From Bradyrhizobium sp. (lineage in GTDB: Bacteria; Pseudomonadota; Alphaproteobacteria; Rhizobiales; Xanthobacteraceae), in contig JAQGKJ010000128.1 in NCBI GenBank assembly GCA_028290165.1, forward strand, positions 1 to 17,521: a DNA stretch of 17,521 nucleotides, read 5' to 3'. Of the stretch, positions 7,824 to 15,914 are shown one piece after another. The notes below the pieces were generated by a model. The model worked only from the letters and a program-made list of their open reading frames with translations, ran no database searches and was not told the DNA's origin. Made by a program: the position numbers and the translations under genes. Every line of letters starts with the position of its first letter. The stretch's first letter is position 1.

Positions 7824-8468
7824 ATGAAATGGAAAAGACTGCTCGCCGTCATCCCGCTGGCGGCGCTGATCGCGACGCCCGCCGTCAGCCGCGCCGAGGA
7901 CATCACCCGCTTTGTGCCGCTGAAAGCCGACGAGGTGACCCCGGCGCAAAAGGCCTGGGCCGAGATGATCGCCCCGCCGCCGCGCAATGCGAAGATCACC
8001 AACCCGCCCTATCGCGCCTATGTCCGTAGCCCCGATCTGGCGCCACGCCTGTCGGCCTTGTCGGATTACCTGCGCTGGAATACCTCGCTGCCGCCGCGCC
8101 TGAGCGAACTCGCGATCCTGATCACCGCCCGGCAATGGACCGCGCAATACGAGTGGTTCGCGCATTATCCGCTGGCGCTCAAGGGCGGGCTCGATCCCAA
8201 GGTCGCCGGCGATATCGCGGCCGGCAAACGGCCCGAGAATATGAAGGACGACGAGGCTGCGCTCTACGATCTGGTCATCGCGCTTTATCGCGACAAGCAG
8301 GTCAGCGATCCCGTCTACAAGTCCGCGCTGGAAAAATTCGGCGAGCGCGGCATCATGGATATCATCGGCATCATCGGTTACTACGATCTGGTGTCGATGA
8401 CGTTGATCACCATGCAGGCCGGGGCGCCGAACGACAGCATACCGCCGCTACCGGTGTTGGCGAAATAG
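7824..8468 (+). CDS. Secreted carboxymuconolactone decarboxylase-family (AhpD-like fold) protein
   Basis: 214 residues. The ATG at 7824 is preferred over upstream in-frame starts because it has a strong TCAGGGAGAA site and begins a Sec signal peptide, MKWKRLLAVIPLAALIATPAVSRA, cleaved before EDITRF. The mature part is all-helical and family-like: DYLRWNTSLPPRLSELAILI then TARQWTAQYEWFAHYPLALK. In AhpD-type members the core motif is CxxCxxxH; here those positions read A107, E110 and H114, so there is no redox dithiol and peroxidase activity of the AhpD kind is unlikely. Most family members I know are cytoplasmic, so the signal peptide is notable. It is divergent from the substrate-binding protein across 189 nt and ends at an intrinsic terminator. 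It may act on the compound being imported, but the reaction is unknown. Confidence 0.85.
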   Translation: MKWKRLLAVIPLAALIATPAVSRAEDITRFVPLKADEVTPAQKAWAEMIAPPPRNAKITNPPYRAYVRSPDLAPRLSALSDYLRWNTSLPPRLSELAILITARQWTAQYEWFAHYPLALKGGLDPKVAGDIAAGKRPENMKDDEAALYDLVIALYRDKQVSDPVYKSALEKFGERGIMDIIGIIGYYDLVSMTLITMQAGAPNDSIPPLPVLAK

Positions 8469-8520
8469 GGCTCATTACAATCAAGGCTTGTCGAAATTAG
8501 CTGGAAGTTAAACGCACGCG

Positions 8521-8544
8521 TCAGCGGCGATAGCGATCGCCGCG
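8521..8544 (+). repeat. Left copy of a 24-nt direct repeat
   Basis: This copy matches 9286-9309 at 23 of 24 positions; the only difference is G8527 versus C9292. Read on the minus strand it encodes RGDRYRR-stop, exactly the C-terminus of the GGDEF-EAL protein. Here it lies between genes and forms most of the CMD-like gene's terminator stem. The two copies bracket the PAS gene. Confidence 0.7.
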
Positions 8545-8551
8545 CTTTTTT
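8524..8551 (+). terminator. Rho-independent terminator of the CMD-like gene
   Basis: GCGGCGAT, loop AGCG and ATCGCCGC form a perfect 8-bp GC-rich stem (8524-8543), followed by GC and a run of six T (8546-8551). It lies 56 nt after the stop codon of the CMD-like gene. Facing the other way, it also lies downstream of the PAS gene, but without a T run on that strand. Confidence 0.78.
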
Positions 8552-8596
8552 CGCCAGCCTGGTAAGCGAGCAGCGAGGCTCAAGGAGACCGCGGAT

Positions 8597-9163
8597 TTAC
8601 CCGCCGAGTTCGTCAGCCTGCTGCTCATATTCGGCGGCCATGAGCGTTAATGTGTCGGCAGTCTGCTGGTCGCAAACCGAGATGGCAAGGCGACGGCATT
8701 TGCGCGCCTGCGATCGAAGAAAGTCGGCCCGCCGGCTGTCCGTAACGTCGATCAGTATGTTCACGGCACCTGAAAGCTTGCCCGCGGAGTCGAAGATCGG
8801 CGTCGGATAGGGCATGAAGTTCACGCGGCTTCCGTCGGGTCGCTCCGCGACTGCCGTGACGCCCCTGACGGGCCGCTTCTCCAGGATCGCGACGGCCATC
8901 GGACACCGGTCGTGCGGAAGGAAAGCGCCGTCCTCTGTGTATAGCTTCCATGTCACACACCATCGATCCCTGCCGACCGTGGGTACTCTGCCGGCAAAAT
9001 CAATGCACGCCGCATTGTAGTAAGTGACCAGACCATGCGGGTCGGTTACGTAAATGGCTGCGGGCAGTTGGTCGAGGGCTGACAGTAGCGAATCCTCGCC
9101 GCTTTGCACGGCCTCGGTGGCCATGTGCAGCATTCGGTCCGCAGTTGCTAGTGATGCTTGCAT
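8597..9163 (-). CDS. Stand-alone PAS domain protein
   Basis: 188 residues from the ATG at 9163 (MQASLATADRMLHMATEAV). A TTG at 9217 would add 18 residues, but the PAS-type helical lead starts at the ATG. The single PAS fold spans roughly residues 28-145: SALDQLPAAIYVTDPHGLVT, YYNAACIDFAGR, the central DRWCVTWKLYTEDG and HDRCPMAVAI, and the closing strands GSRVNFMPYPTPIFD and GAVNILIDVTDSRRAD. A C-terminal helix follows (RSQARKCRRLA to MAAEYEQQADELGG). There is no kinase, cyclase or DNA-binding domain, so it must act through a partner or as a small sensor. The two Cys residues in WCVTW and DRCPM could matter for ligand or redox sensing, but nothing proves this. It lies downstream of the GGDEF-EAL gene on the same strand, ~120 nt after it, bracketed by the 24-nt repeats. 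Confidence 0.82.
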   Translation of the reverse strand: MQASLATADRMLHMATEAVQSGEDSLLSALDQLPAAIYVTDPHGLVTYYNAACIDFAGRVPTVGRDRWCVTWKLYTEDGAFLPHDRCPMAVAILEKRPVRGVTAVAERPDGSRVNFMPYPTPIFDSAGKLSGAVNILIDVTDSRRADFLRSQARKCRRLAISVCDQQTADTLTLMAAEYEQQADELGG

Positions 9164-9285
9164 CTCGTTTGCCCACGGCCCGGCCGGACCGAGCCGGTAC
9201 ACAATATGTACGGCCAAGCCGGAAGAAAGTTCGATCCGATCAATTATATATTTGAATTCGCGGGCAAAATTTAACCGCGCGATTT

Positions 9286-9309
9286 TCAGCGCCGATAGCG
9301 ATCGCCGCG
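9286..9309 (+). repeat. Right copy of the 24-nt direct repeat (end of the GGDEF-EAL gene)
   Basis: TCAGCGCCGATAGCGATCGC plus CGCG. On the minus strand it forms the last seven codons and TGA of the GGDEF-EAL gene (RGDRYRR-stop). The single mismatch with the left copy disrupts the hairpin, and no T run follows, so this copy is not a terminator. Confidence 0.7.
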
Positions 9310-11070
9310 TGCATAGACCGGGCGGCCTTCCTGCCGCGGGCGGCTTACCATGCTGATACGCGCTTCGCTGGCGATCGGTATCGAGGGCTTGAGTTCCTCG
9401 AGAAAAATCGGTCGGGAGAAGTAAAAACCCTGCGCATAGCGGATCTTGGTCGCGGCCGGCAGATAGGCGAGTTCCTCGAAGGTTTCGAGGCCTTCGGCGA
9501 TCACGGTCATGCCGAGCGCCTCGCTCAGGGATTCGATCGCCCGCAGGATGCCCTGGCTGCGCGGGCGCTTATGAATGTCGGTGATGAAGGAGCGGTCGAT
9601 CTTGATTTCGTCGGCGGTGATGTCGGCCAGCGCGGAGAGCGACGAATAGCCGATGCCGAAATCGTCGATCGAGATCCCGACGCCAAGTTTCCGAAAGATC
9701 GGCAGGATCTCGTCCTGGAAATGGGTTTTGGCGACGAAGGCGTCTTCCGTCACCTCGATCATGAAGCGCCTGGGAAAGCCGGTCGCCTCCAGCGCTAGCG
9801 CGAACGAGCGCATGAACTTGGAATTGCCGGCCTGCTTGGCCGCGACGTTGATGCTGATGGTGGTGTCGTGACCGAAGGTCTCGTTGATCAGGTCGATCGA
9901 CTTGACGATCTCCGCCAGCACCAGATGCGTCAGTTCGTCGATCAGGCCTAACTCGACCGCAAGATTGATGAAGGTGCCGGGCGCCTGGATCACGCCCTCG
10001 TCGTCGCGCAGACGGACCAGCGCCTCGATACCCTTGATATCCTGGGTGCGAATGTCGACCTTGGCCTGGAAGGCGCAGCAGAACCGCTTTTCCAGGATGG
10101 CGAGCCGCAGCGATTGCTCGATCTTCATGCGTGCCAGCGCCTCGCGCTCCATGCCGGAGTCGAAGAAGGCCGCGCTGCCCTTGCCGTCGTTCTTGACGCG
10201 GTACATCGCGATATCGGCGTTCTGGCGCAGCACGTCGTAGCTCTTGCCATGGTCGGGATAAAGGCTCACCCCGATCGAGGTTGACGCGAATATCTCCGAT
10301 CCGTCGATGAAGAACGGCGCCCGCAGCCGCTCCAGCGTAAAATGGATGTATTCCGCGACCTCATGTTCGCTTTGTATGGGATCGAGCAGCAGCAGGAATT
10401 CATCGCCGGAGATCCGCGACAGCATGTCGGATTCGCGCAAGTCCAGCCCGAGCCGCTTTGCCACTTCCACCAGCAGCGCGTCGCCGATGGCGTGGCCGTA
10501 ATAGTCGTTGATGTGCTTGAAATTGTCGATGTCGAGAAATGCCAGTGCGAACCGCACCTGCTCCTCGCGCTGCAGCAGGCTGTTGGCGCGATGCTCGATC
10601 ACTCGTCGTGTCGGCAGGCCGGTCAGCTCGTCATAATAGGCCGAGCGGAATAAATGATCCTCGACGGCCTTTTGCTCGCTGATATCGGCCGAGCTCGAAA
10701 GCAACAGATGGCGGTCGCCGATGCGCACGGGCCGGTGGGCCGTGAGCAGCACCTGCTTGACCGGACCGCTGCCAAGGCATTCTTCTGCGACCGCATGGCG
10801 GCCGGCGCGCAGCAATTTAAGGCCGGTTTCGCGGCGGCGGTCCAATTCCTGGGAGGGCGACGTCGCCGGATCGTCGGCGCCAATCCCAAGCTGCACCGCC
10901 GCGGCATCGTTCACCAGCACGAAGCGGCCCTGCTCGTCCTGAACCGTGACACCGGTCGGGAGCATTCTGAAAACATCCCTCAGAATGCTCAGCTCGGCAT
11001 CGACCGTGAGGCCGTTATCGTCGTCCATCGCGGCGGCCTGCAAGTGATGTTGATGATGGCGGGTTTGCAT
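9286..11070 (-). CDS. PAS-GGDEF-EAL bifunctional c-di-GMP synthase/phosphodiesterase
   Basis: Cytoplasmic protein of 594 residues without membrane spans. A PAS domain (about 25-135) begins ILRDVFRMLPTGVTVQDEQG and closes LLLSSSADISEQKA. The GGDEF domain (about 140-300) has the active-site form SGDEF (221-225), preceded after five residues by an RxxD inhibitory site RESD (212-215). The EAL domain (about 320-570) has E349 in EALVR, N408 in SINVAAK, E439 in IEVTED, D469-D470 in IDDFG, K490 in DEIKID, E526 in AEGLET and Q547 in AQGFYF, so all metal- and catalysis-related positions look intact. The sequence therefore predicts both synthesis and breakdown of c-di-GMP, with PAS choosing between them; which dominates is unknown. 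The start is MQTRHHQHHL; M15 is an alternative, and neither has a strong ribosome binding site. The C-terminal codons coincide with the 24-nt repeat. Confidence 0.93.
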   Translation of the reverse strand: MQTRHHQHHLQAAAMDDDNGLTVDAELSILRDVFRMLPTGVTVQDEQGRFVLVNDAAAVQLGIGADDPATSPSQELDRRRETGLKLLRAGRHAVAEECLGSGPVKQVLLTAHRPVRIGDRHLLLSSSADISEQKAVEDHLFRSAYYDELTGLPTRRVIEHRANSLLQREEQVRFALAFLDIDNFKHINDYYGHAIGDALLVEVAKRLGLDLRESDMLSRISGDEFLLLLDPIQSEHEVAEYIHFTLERLRAPFFIDGSEIFASTSIGVSLYPDHGKSYDVLRQNADIAMYRVKNDGKGSAAFFDSGMEREALARMKIEQSLRLAILEKRFCCAFQAKVDIRTQDIKGIEALVRLRDDEGVIQAPGTFINLAVELGLIDELTHLVLAEIVKSIDLINETFGHDTTISINVAAKQAGNSKFMRSFALALEATGFPRRFMIEVTEDAFVAKTHFQDEILPIFRKLGVGISIDDFGIGYSSLSALADITADEIKIDRSFITDIHKRPRSQGILRAIESLSEALGMTVIAEGLETFEELAYLPAATKIRYAQGFYFSRPIFLEELKPSIPIASEARISMVSRPRQEGRPVYARGDRYRR

Positions 11071-11255
11071 GGCCGCAGAGCTTGTCTGAGTCTCTCTTAG
11101 TTTTGGTTAAGTCGTATCGCGAAAGTTGTGAACGCGGCCTGTCACCAGTCGATTTCGATCGAAGCGCCGCAAGTTGTCATTAACAGAGTATCAACGGCGT
11201 TTCAGAATACCCGCGTTACGCAAAGGACTCGCGCGCTTGACGAAAGCTGGCGCGT

Positions 11256-12218
11256 TCAGCTGCGGGGAATCCGGCACTGCATCGTGCAGTGAACGCCGGT
11301 TTTCAAAAAGGCGATCTCGGTCTTGCCGTCGAACGGCCTCAGCGCCGAATTCAACAGCTTGGTGCCAAAGCCTGCCTTGCCGATCGTGCCGACGGGGGGA
11401 CCTTCAGTCTCGTCCCAGGTGATGTTGAGGCGGTCGTCGGTGACGGACCAAGTCACCTGCAACAGGCCGTGCGGGGAAGAAAACGCGCCATATTTGCTGG
11501 CGTTGGTGGCAAGTTCGTGAAACATCAAAGCGAGGGTCACCGCCAATTTGGCCGGAAGAAACAGCGGATTGCCGTTCAGGGTAAAGCGAACATGCCCGTA
11601 GGGCCCGAGCTCTGAAAGCAAGAGATCCTTGATATCGCAGCCGGTGCCGTCGACGCGCGCGATCAGATCGTCGGTCGCGGACAGCGCCCTGATCCGCTGA
11701 TCGATGCTGGCCCAGATATGCGGCTGGTCCTGCAGGACCAGATGAAGAACGGCGTGAATTGTCGATGATTTGTTTTTAAGCCGATGCTGGAACTCGTCGA
11801 CGACGAGCTTGCGATACTCCTCTTCCTGGATCAGGCGCTTTGCGATCTGCCGTTGATTCAAGGCGAGCGATCGATAGTGCTCGATGCCCCATATCGTCAG
11901 GCCGCACACCATCAGATAGATCGCCATCAGCGCCAGCCGGGCAACATCGGCCTCCCCGTTGCTGAAATTGACGGCCGCGCCGAGCGCGCCGCCGGTGAGC
12001 GCCGTCACGACACCGATCCGGACACCCCCGAACGCGGTGGCGAAAAACACTGCCGGGATATAGGGGGTGAAGAAGACGTCGGGGCGGATCAGGGCAAGAC
12101 ACCACCGCGCCGCGGTCGACAGAGCGAGGCAAGAGACCGCAAATCCGATGCTGAAAAGCGGCGACGGTTGGGATATTCCGTACCAGCCCCGCCGAAATTC
12201 GTCGATCAATTTCACCAT
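11256..12218 (-). CDS. Membrane sensor histidine kinase, HWE/HisKA_2 type
   Basis: 320 residues. The N-terminal ~115 hold four or so hydrophobic spans with little periplasmic sequence (SPLFSIGFAVSCLALSTAAR, TPYIPAVFFATAFGGVRIGV, VTALTGGALG, LALMAIYLMVCGLTIWG), matching the DUF4118 (KdpD-like) membrane module. A short coiled linker (NQRQIAKRLIQEEEYRKLVV) leads to the phosphoacceptor DEFQHRLKNK, with His145. The ATPase has the N-box FHELATNASKYGAF (E235, N239), WDE (268-270) and GFGTKLL (283-289). The H, W and E positions that name the HWE family are all present. These kinases are common in rhizobia, often acting through unlinked or single-domain response regulators; none is adjacent here. It is divergent from the SDR gene across 161 nt. 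Confidence 0.88.
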   Translation of the reverse strand: MVKLIDEFRRGWYGISQPSPLFSIGFAVSCLALSTAARWCLALIRPDVFFTPYIPAVFFATAFGGVRIGVVTALTGGALGAAVNFSNGEADVARLALMAIYLMVCGLTIWGIEHYRSLALNQRQIAKRLIQEEEYRKLVVDEFQHRLKNKSSTIHAVLHLVLQDQPHIWASIDQRIRALSATDDLIARVDGTGCDIKDLLLSELGPYGHVRFTLNGNPLFLPAKLAVTLALMFHELATNASKYGAFSSPHGLLQVTWSVTDDRLNITWDETEGPPVGTIGKAGFGTKLLNSALRPFDGKTEIAFLKTGVHCTMQCRIPRS

Positions 12219-12316
12219 GGGTCACATCAGCCGATCAGCAAATCCAAAATAAGGCCGAGCATAGAGGAAAACACCTGCTCCGAGGGTATGACCGGGAACA
12301 CGCGGCAAAGCAAAAC

Positions 12317-12347
12317 TTGCCTTGTTCCGTCAGGCCGGAGATATACT
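12317..12347 (+). promoter_or_regulatory. Possible promoter of the SDR-cyclase unit
   Basis: TTGCCT (12317-12322) and TATACT (12342-12347) are separated by 19 nt. The -10 is good; the -35 is moderate and the spacing longer than ideal. Initiation near 12354 would give a leader of about 26 nt before the ATG at 12380. Confidence 0.35.
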
Positions 12348-12379
12348 CAAAACCAATGTCGCCAACATGAGAGAACGAG

Positions 12380-13222
12380 ATGGGCAGGCTGGACGGCAAG
12401 GTTGCGGTCATCACCGGGGCGACCAGCGGCATCGGTCTGCGCACCGCGGAAATTTTTGTCGACGAAGGCGCGAAGATCGTCATCGCCGGCCGCCGCGCGC
12501 CGGAAGGCGAGGCGCTGGCGAAAAAACTCGGCGCCAATTGCATCTTCCGCCAGACCGACGTCACGGTCGAGGAACAGATGCGCGCGCTGATCGGCGAGGC
12601 GGTCGAAAAATTCGGCCGCATCGATTGCCTGTTCAACAACGCCGGCGGCCCGGCCCAGACCGGCGGCATCGAGGGCCTCGATGTTGCGCGCTTCGATGCC
12701 GGAATGGCAACCTTGGTGCGCAGCGTGATGCTCGGCATGAAGCACGCCGCACCCCATATGCGCCGCCAGGGCTCCGGCAGCATCATCAACAATGGCAGCA
12801 TCGCCGGACGGCTCGCCGGCTATTCCACCTCGGTGGTCTATGGCGCGGCCAAGGCCGCCGTCATCCACCTCACCAAATGCGTGGCGATGGAACTCGGCGA
12901 ATCCAACATTCGGGTGAACTCGATCTCGCCGGGCGCGATCGCCACCGGCATTTTCGGCAAGGCGCTCGGCCTTTCGGTCGAGGCAGCCGAGAAGACCCCC
13001 GACCTGACGCGGGAGATCTACAAGACCGCGCAGCCGATCCCGCGCGCCGGGCTGCCGGACGACATCGCCCATGCCGCGGTGTTTCTCGCCAGCGACGAAT
13101 CCGGCTTCATCAACGGGCACGATCTGGTGATTGATGGCGCCATTACCGGCGGCCGCAACTGGACCCAGCAGCAGCAGGGCTATGTCGCCTTGCGCAAGGC
13201 GCTCGATCAGGGCAACGGGTGA
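12380..13222 (+). CDS. SDR family NAD(P)-dependent oxidoreductase
   Basis: 280-residue classical short-chain dehydrogenase/reductase, cytoplasmic. The Rossmann motif is TGATSGIG (12-19), and the first nucleotide-binding strand ends at IAGRR (36-40), whose Arg residues may favour NADP(H). NNAG is at 86-89, and the catalytic Ser140 (INNGS), Tyr154 and Lys158 (YGAAK) are present. SPGAIATGIF and a C-terminal GHDLVIDGAITGG complete the fold. The ATG at 12380 is preceded by a GAGAACGAG purine run. The product class (alcohol, sterol, sugar or acyl substrate) cannot be told from motifs. The cyclase gene follows after 25 nt and is probably cotranscribed. P450, PNPOx-fold and flavin monooxygenase genes nearby make oxidative catabolism plausible but unproven. 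Confidence 0.92.
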   Translation: MGRLDGKVAVITGATSGIGLRTAEIFVDEGAKIVIAGRRAPEGEALAKKLGANCIFRQTDVTVEEQMRALIGEAVEKFGRIDCLFNNAGGPAQTGGIEGLDVARFDAGMATLVRSVMLGMKHAAPHMRRQGSGSIINNGSIAGRLAGYSTSVVYGAAKAAVIHLTKCVAMELGESNIRVNSISPGAIATGIFGKALGLSVEAAEKTPDLTREIYKTAQPIPRAGLPDDIAHAAVFLASDESGFINGHDLVIDGAITGGRNWTQQQQGYVALRKALDQGNG

Positions 13223-13247
13223 GTTTTTTGCGGGATCGGCAGGCGGC

Positions 13248-14273
13248 ATGAACGCAAGGCTCGAGAAAAAACTGCGCTTGCTCGCTGTCATCGTTCTTGC
13301 CAGTATGATCGGGGCTGCCGCTTATGCTCTCGCACAGGGCTTCACCTCTGCTGCCGGGATAGCAGTGGGAACTTCATATGGGCTGCTGATCAGTCTCTCG
13401 ATCGCGGGCATTTCGTTGTTCGTCCTGCAAGGACCGATGCGCGTGTGGCTCAGTGGCCTTTCGTTCACGGCCAATTTGATCGTGCGAAGCGCGATCTACG
13501 CCGCCATTATCGTTCCCATCCTGTTTTTTCAGCTAGGTGGCGTCATCGTGGGGGCTCCTGCCGATCCATCTCATAAGACCTTCTGGCTCGACGCCGCCTA
13601 TTCCGTCGTATGTGTGGTTCTGGCAAATCTCATTCTCGGGATCGCCAACATTATCGGGCCGCGCGCCTTCCTGAATTTCATCGTCGGACGATATCACACG
13701 CCGGTAGAGGAGAGGCGCTTCGTGCTCTTCGTCGACATTGCGGGATCGACCGGGCTGGCCGAGCGCCTTGGCGGGGTCGCCATCCACCGCCTTCTCGATC
13801 GCACGTTTCGGCTCCTCACCCTTTCGGTCGTGGATTATCGTGGCGAGGTCCTCAATTATGTCGGCGACGAGGTGATCGTCACCTGGCCGGAACGCAGCGG
13901 GGCGATCGATTGTCGTCCGCTGCAATGTTTCATGGCGATGCGCGATGAATTGATCCGCGCATCGAGCCAATTTGAACGTGAGTTCGGTGTCGTGCCGCGG
14001 ATTCGCGGCAGCCTGCATTTCGGCCCGGTGATTGTCGGCGAGATCGGCGACATCAAGCGCGCCATTGTCTTCAACGGCGATGTGATGAATACCGCGGCCC
14101 GGCTCGAAGAGCTCAGCCGCACCGTGGATGGCGGCTTTCTTGCGTCCCGCGCGGCGATGCAACGGTTCAACTCTTTGCCGCCGTTCGCGGTCCGCGATCT
14201 CGGCCGGCTACCGATTCGCGGCCGCGCCGATGGCATCGATGTGATCGGCATCGGCGCGCCAGCCTTGACGTGA
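13248..14273 (+). CDS. Membrane-anchored class III adenylate/guanylate cyclase
   Basis: 341 residues from the ATG at 13248; the open frame upstream is a shadow of the SDR gene. Four hydrophobic spans fill the first ~137 residues (about 11-30, 36-60, 80-101, 112-136). The cyclase homology domain runs from about residue 156 to 320. Metal-binding Asp are D163 (FVDIAGSTGL) and D207 (NYVGDEVIV); the transition-state Asn and Arg are N281 and R285 (GDVMNTAARLE). The positions that select adenine in canonical enzymes, a Lys three residues before the Gly of the GD motif and an Asp/Thr before the dimer-loop Gly, are here N203 and V274 by hand alignment. The nucleotide substrate is therefore uncertain, although related rhizobial cyclases also vary at these sites. 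It converges on the P450 gene, with only 17 nt between the stops. Confidence 0.88.
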   Translation: MNARLEKKLRLLAVIVLASMIGAAAYALAQGFTSAAGIAVGTSYGLLISLSIAGISLFVLQGPMRVWLSGLSFTANLIVRSAIYAAIIVPILFFQLGGVIVGAPADPSHKTFWLDAAYSVVCVVLANLILGIANIIGPRAFLNFIVGRYHTPVEERRFVLFVDIAGSTGLAERLGGVAIHRLLDRTFRLLTLSVVDYRGEVLNYVGDEVIVTWPERSGAIDCRPLQCFMAMRDELIRASSQFEREFGVVPRIRGSLHFGPVIVGEIGDIKRAIVFNGDVMNTAARLEELSRTVDGGFLASRAAMQRFNSLPPFAVRDLGRLPIRGRADGIDVIGIGAPALT

Positions 14274-14290
14274 CCCTGGCCTGATCGGCT

Positions 14291-15667
14291 TTAGCCGACC
14301 GGGTTCAGTATCACCCGCAATCCGTCACGCGGCTTCGGGATCGGCCACATCTGCCAGACCGGCGTGTAGCCCGGCTCCAGCGAGACCGAGAGATTCTGCA
14401 GGAAATGCCGCGCGAAGCATTTCGCCTGCATATAGGCAAAATGCAGCCCAAGGCACATATGGGCACCGCCGCCGAACGGCACCCAGGCGAAGCGATGCCG
14501 GTTGCGCTGCGCCTCTTCGCTGAAACGCAAGGGGTTGAATTTTTCGGGCTCGGGCCAGGTATCCGGCATGTGATGGCAGAACAGCGGATTGATCGCCGCC
14601 AGCGTGCCCGCGGGGATCGCATAGCCTTTGAAAGTGAAGTCGCGCGTCGCGCGGCGCGGAATCGATGGCACCGGCGGTTTCATCCGCATCGCCTCCTTGA
14701 ACGCCATCTCGGTGAGATGCATGGCCTCCAACTTGTCGAAGGTCGTCGGCTCGCTTGCATCGACGCCGAGCGCCGTCACCTCGTCGCGCAGCTTTTGCTG
14801 CCATTCTGGATTGGCCGCGAGCGCAGCCACGAACGATGTCAGCGACGACGTCAGCGTATCGTGCGCCGCCATCATCAGGAAGCTCATGTGATCGGCGATA
14901 TCCTGCGTCGATAGCAGCGCGCCGTCGTCATGGGTCGCCCGGCATAGCTGCGAGAAAAGATCCTCGCCATCCTTGGCGCGGCGGATGGGTATCTGCTCCG
15001 AGAAATAGGCAACGATGCGTGCGCGGCCCTTGACGCCGCGCGCCATCTGCGTGCCCGGCCAGGGCGTGCGGATCGGCGCGACCGATGCCGCGACCATATC
15101 GATGAAGGCGCGCGTGACCTCGTCAACCTCGGGACCGATGCCCTCGCCGAGAAACGATGTAGCGGCAAGATCGAGCGTGAGTTGTTTCATCGCCGGATAA
15201 AACAGCATCGGGCCGGGCAATTGCCGCCATCGCGTCACGCGCGCCGAGATGCCGGCGTCAAGCTTCGCAAGATATGATTTCATCGGCCCTGACTTGAACG
15301 CCACCGACAGCGCGCGACGGTGCAGACGATGTTCGTCGAAATCAAGCAGCATCAAACCGCGCGGGAATAGCCGCTCCAGGATGGTTCCCCAGCCATGGGT
15401 CGAGGAGAACAGCTTGCTCTGGTCGAAGAGCAGGAGTTCGTTGGCCTCGGGTCCGAGCAGGCTGATGCTGGTTTCGCCGAGTACACGGCTGCGGTAGACG
15501 AGGCCGTATTTCGCGGCCATCCGTTCGACTTCGCCCTTGGGGTCCGCGAGGATCGAAAGCGTCCGGCCGACCACCGGCCAGCCCTCGTCGCCGGGAATGT
15601 GCGCCAGCAAATTGCGCTTTGGCGGCCTGAGGGTTACCGCCGGAGAGGCCACACTTTGCATCGACAT
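14291..15667 (-). CDS. Cytochrome P450
   Basis: 458 residues, soluble, bacterial length. The N-terminal IPGDEGWPVVGRT is the usual proline-rich entry. The C-helix HRLHRRAL (113-120) contacts the haem propionates. The I-helix oxygen-activation motif reads AAHDT (267-271), with His where Gly or Glu is more common. The K-helix ExxR is E325-R328 (KEAMR), and the haem loop FGGGAHMCLG (398-407) has the Cys405 thiolate. All essential residues are present. The ATG at 15667 has a GGAG site 8-9 nt upstream. By feel the protein is nearer the CYP51/CYP120/CYP26-like clan than to camphor-type P450s, which would suggest a hydrophobic terpenoid or lipid substrate; this is a weak impression. No ferredoxin or ferredoxin reductase gene is in the window. 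Confidence 0.93.
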   Translation of the reverse strand: MSMQSVASPAVTLRPPKRNLLAHIPGDEGWPVVGRTLSILADPKGEVERMAAKYGLVYRSRVLGETSISLLGPEANELLLFDQSKLFSSTHGWGTILERLFPRGLMLLDFDEHRLHRRALSVAFKSGPMKSYLAKLDAGISARVTRWRQLPGPMLFYPAMKQLTLDLAATSFLGEGIGPEVDEVTRAFIDMVAASVAPIRTPWPGTQMARGVKGRARIVAYFSEQIPIRRAKDGEDLFSQLCRATHDDGALLSTQDIADHMSFLMMAAHDTLTSSLTSFVAALAANPEWQQKLRDEVTALGVDASEPTTFDKLEAMHLTEMAFKEAMRMKPPVPSIPRRATRDFTFKGYAIPAGTLAAINPLFCHHMPDTWPEPEKFNPLRFSEEAQRNRHRFAWVPFGGGAHMCLGLHFAYMQAKCFARHFLQNLSVSLEPGYTPVWQMWPIPKPRDGLRVILNPVG

Positions 15668-15914
15668 GCCAGTTGCTCCGTTGCTCTTAATTCATGCCGA
15701 CCGCAACATTGTCGCGACCGCAAATAGTACAACAAAGCCCCACGTCGTGATAGACTCCGGCAAAACAACATCAGCGCCGACGAGGTGATCGATTAATGCG
15801 CAACGGCCGCGGGCACTCCGTCGCGCGCATGTTCCGCGAAAACCGCAATGGTGCTAGATTTCCGGGGCGACCGTCGAACATCTGCCAACTCCAGTTTGAA
15901 CAGGGAGAGGATCG

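Noticed and set aside
9164..9217. TTG start for the PAS protein, adding 18 residues
   Set aside because: The added residues do not look like the family; the ATG at 9163 begins the helical lead that precedes the PAS domain.
12347..13291. 314-codon minus-strand frame opposite the SDR gene
   Set aside because: Its composition is antisense-like and it has no motif; the plus strand has all SDR motifs in order.
14281..14300. TCGGC-TTTA-GCCGA hairpin between the cyclase and P450 genes
   Set aside because: The stem has only five pairs, no T run follows on either strand, and it overlaps the P450 stop codon; not enough to call a terminator.
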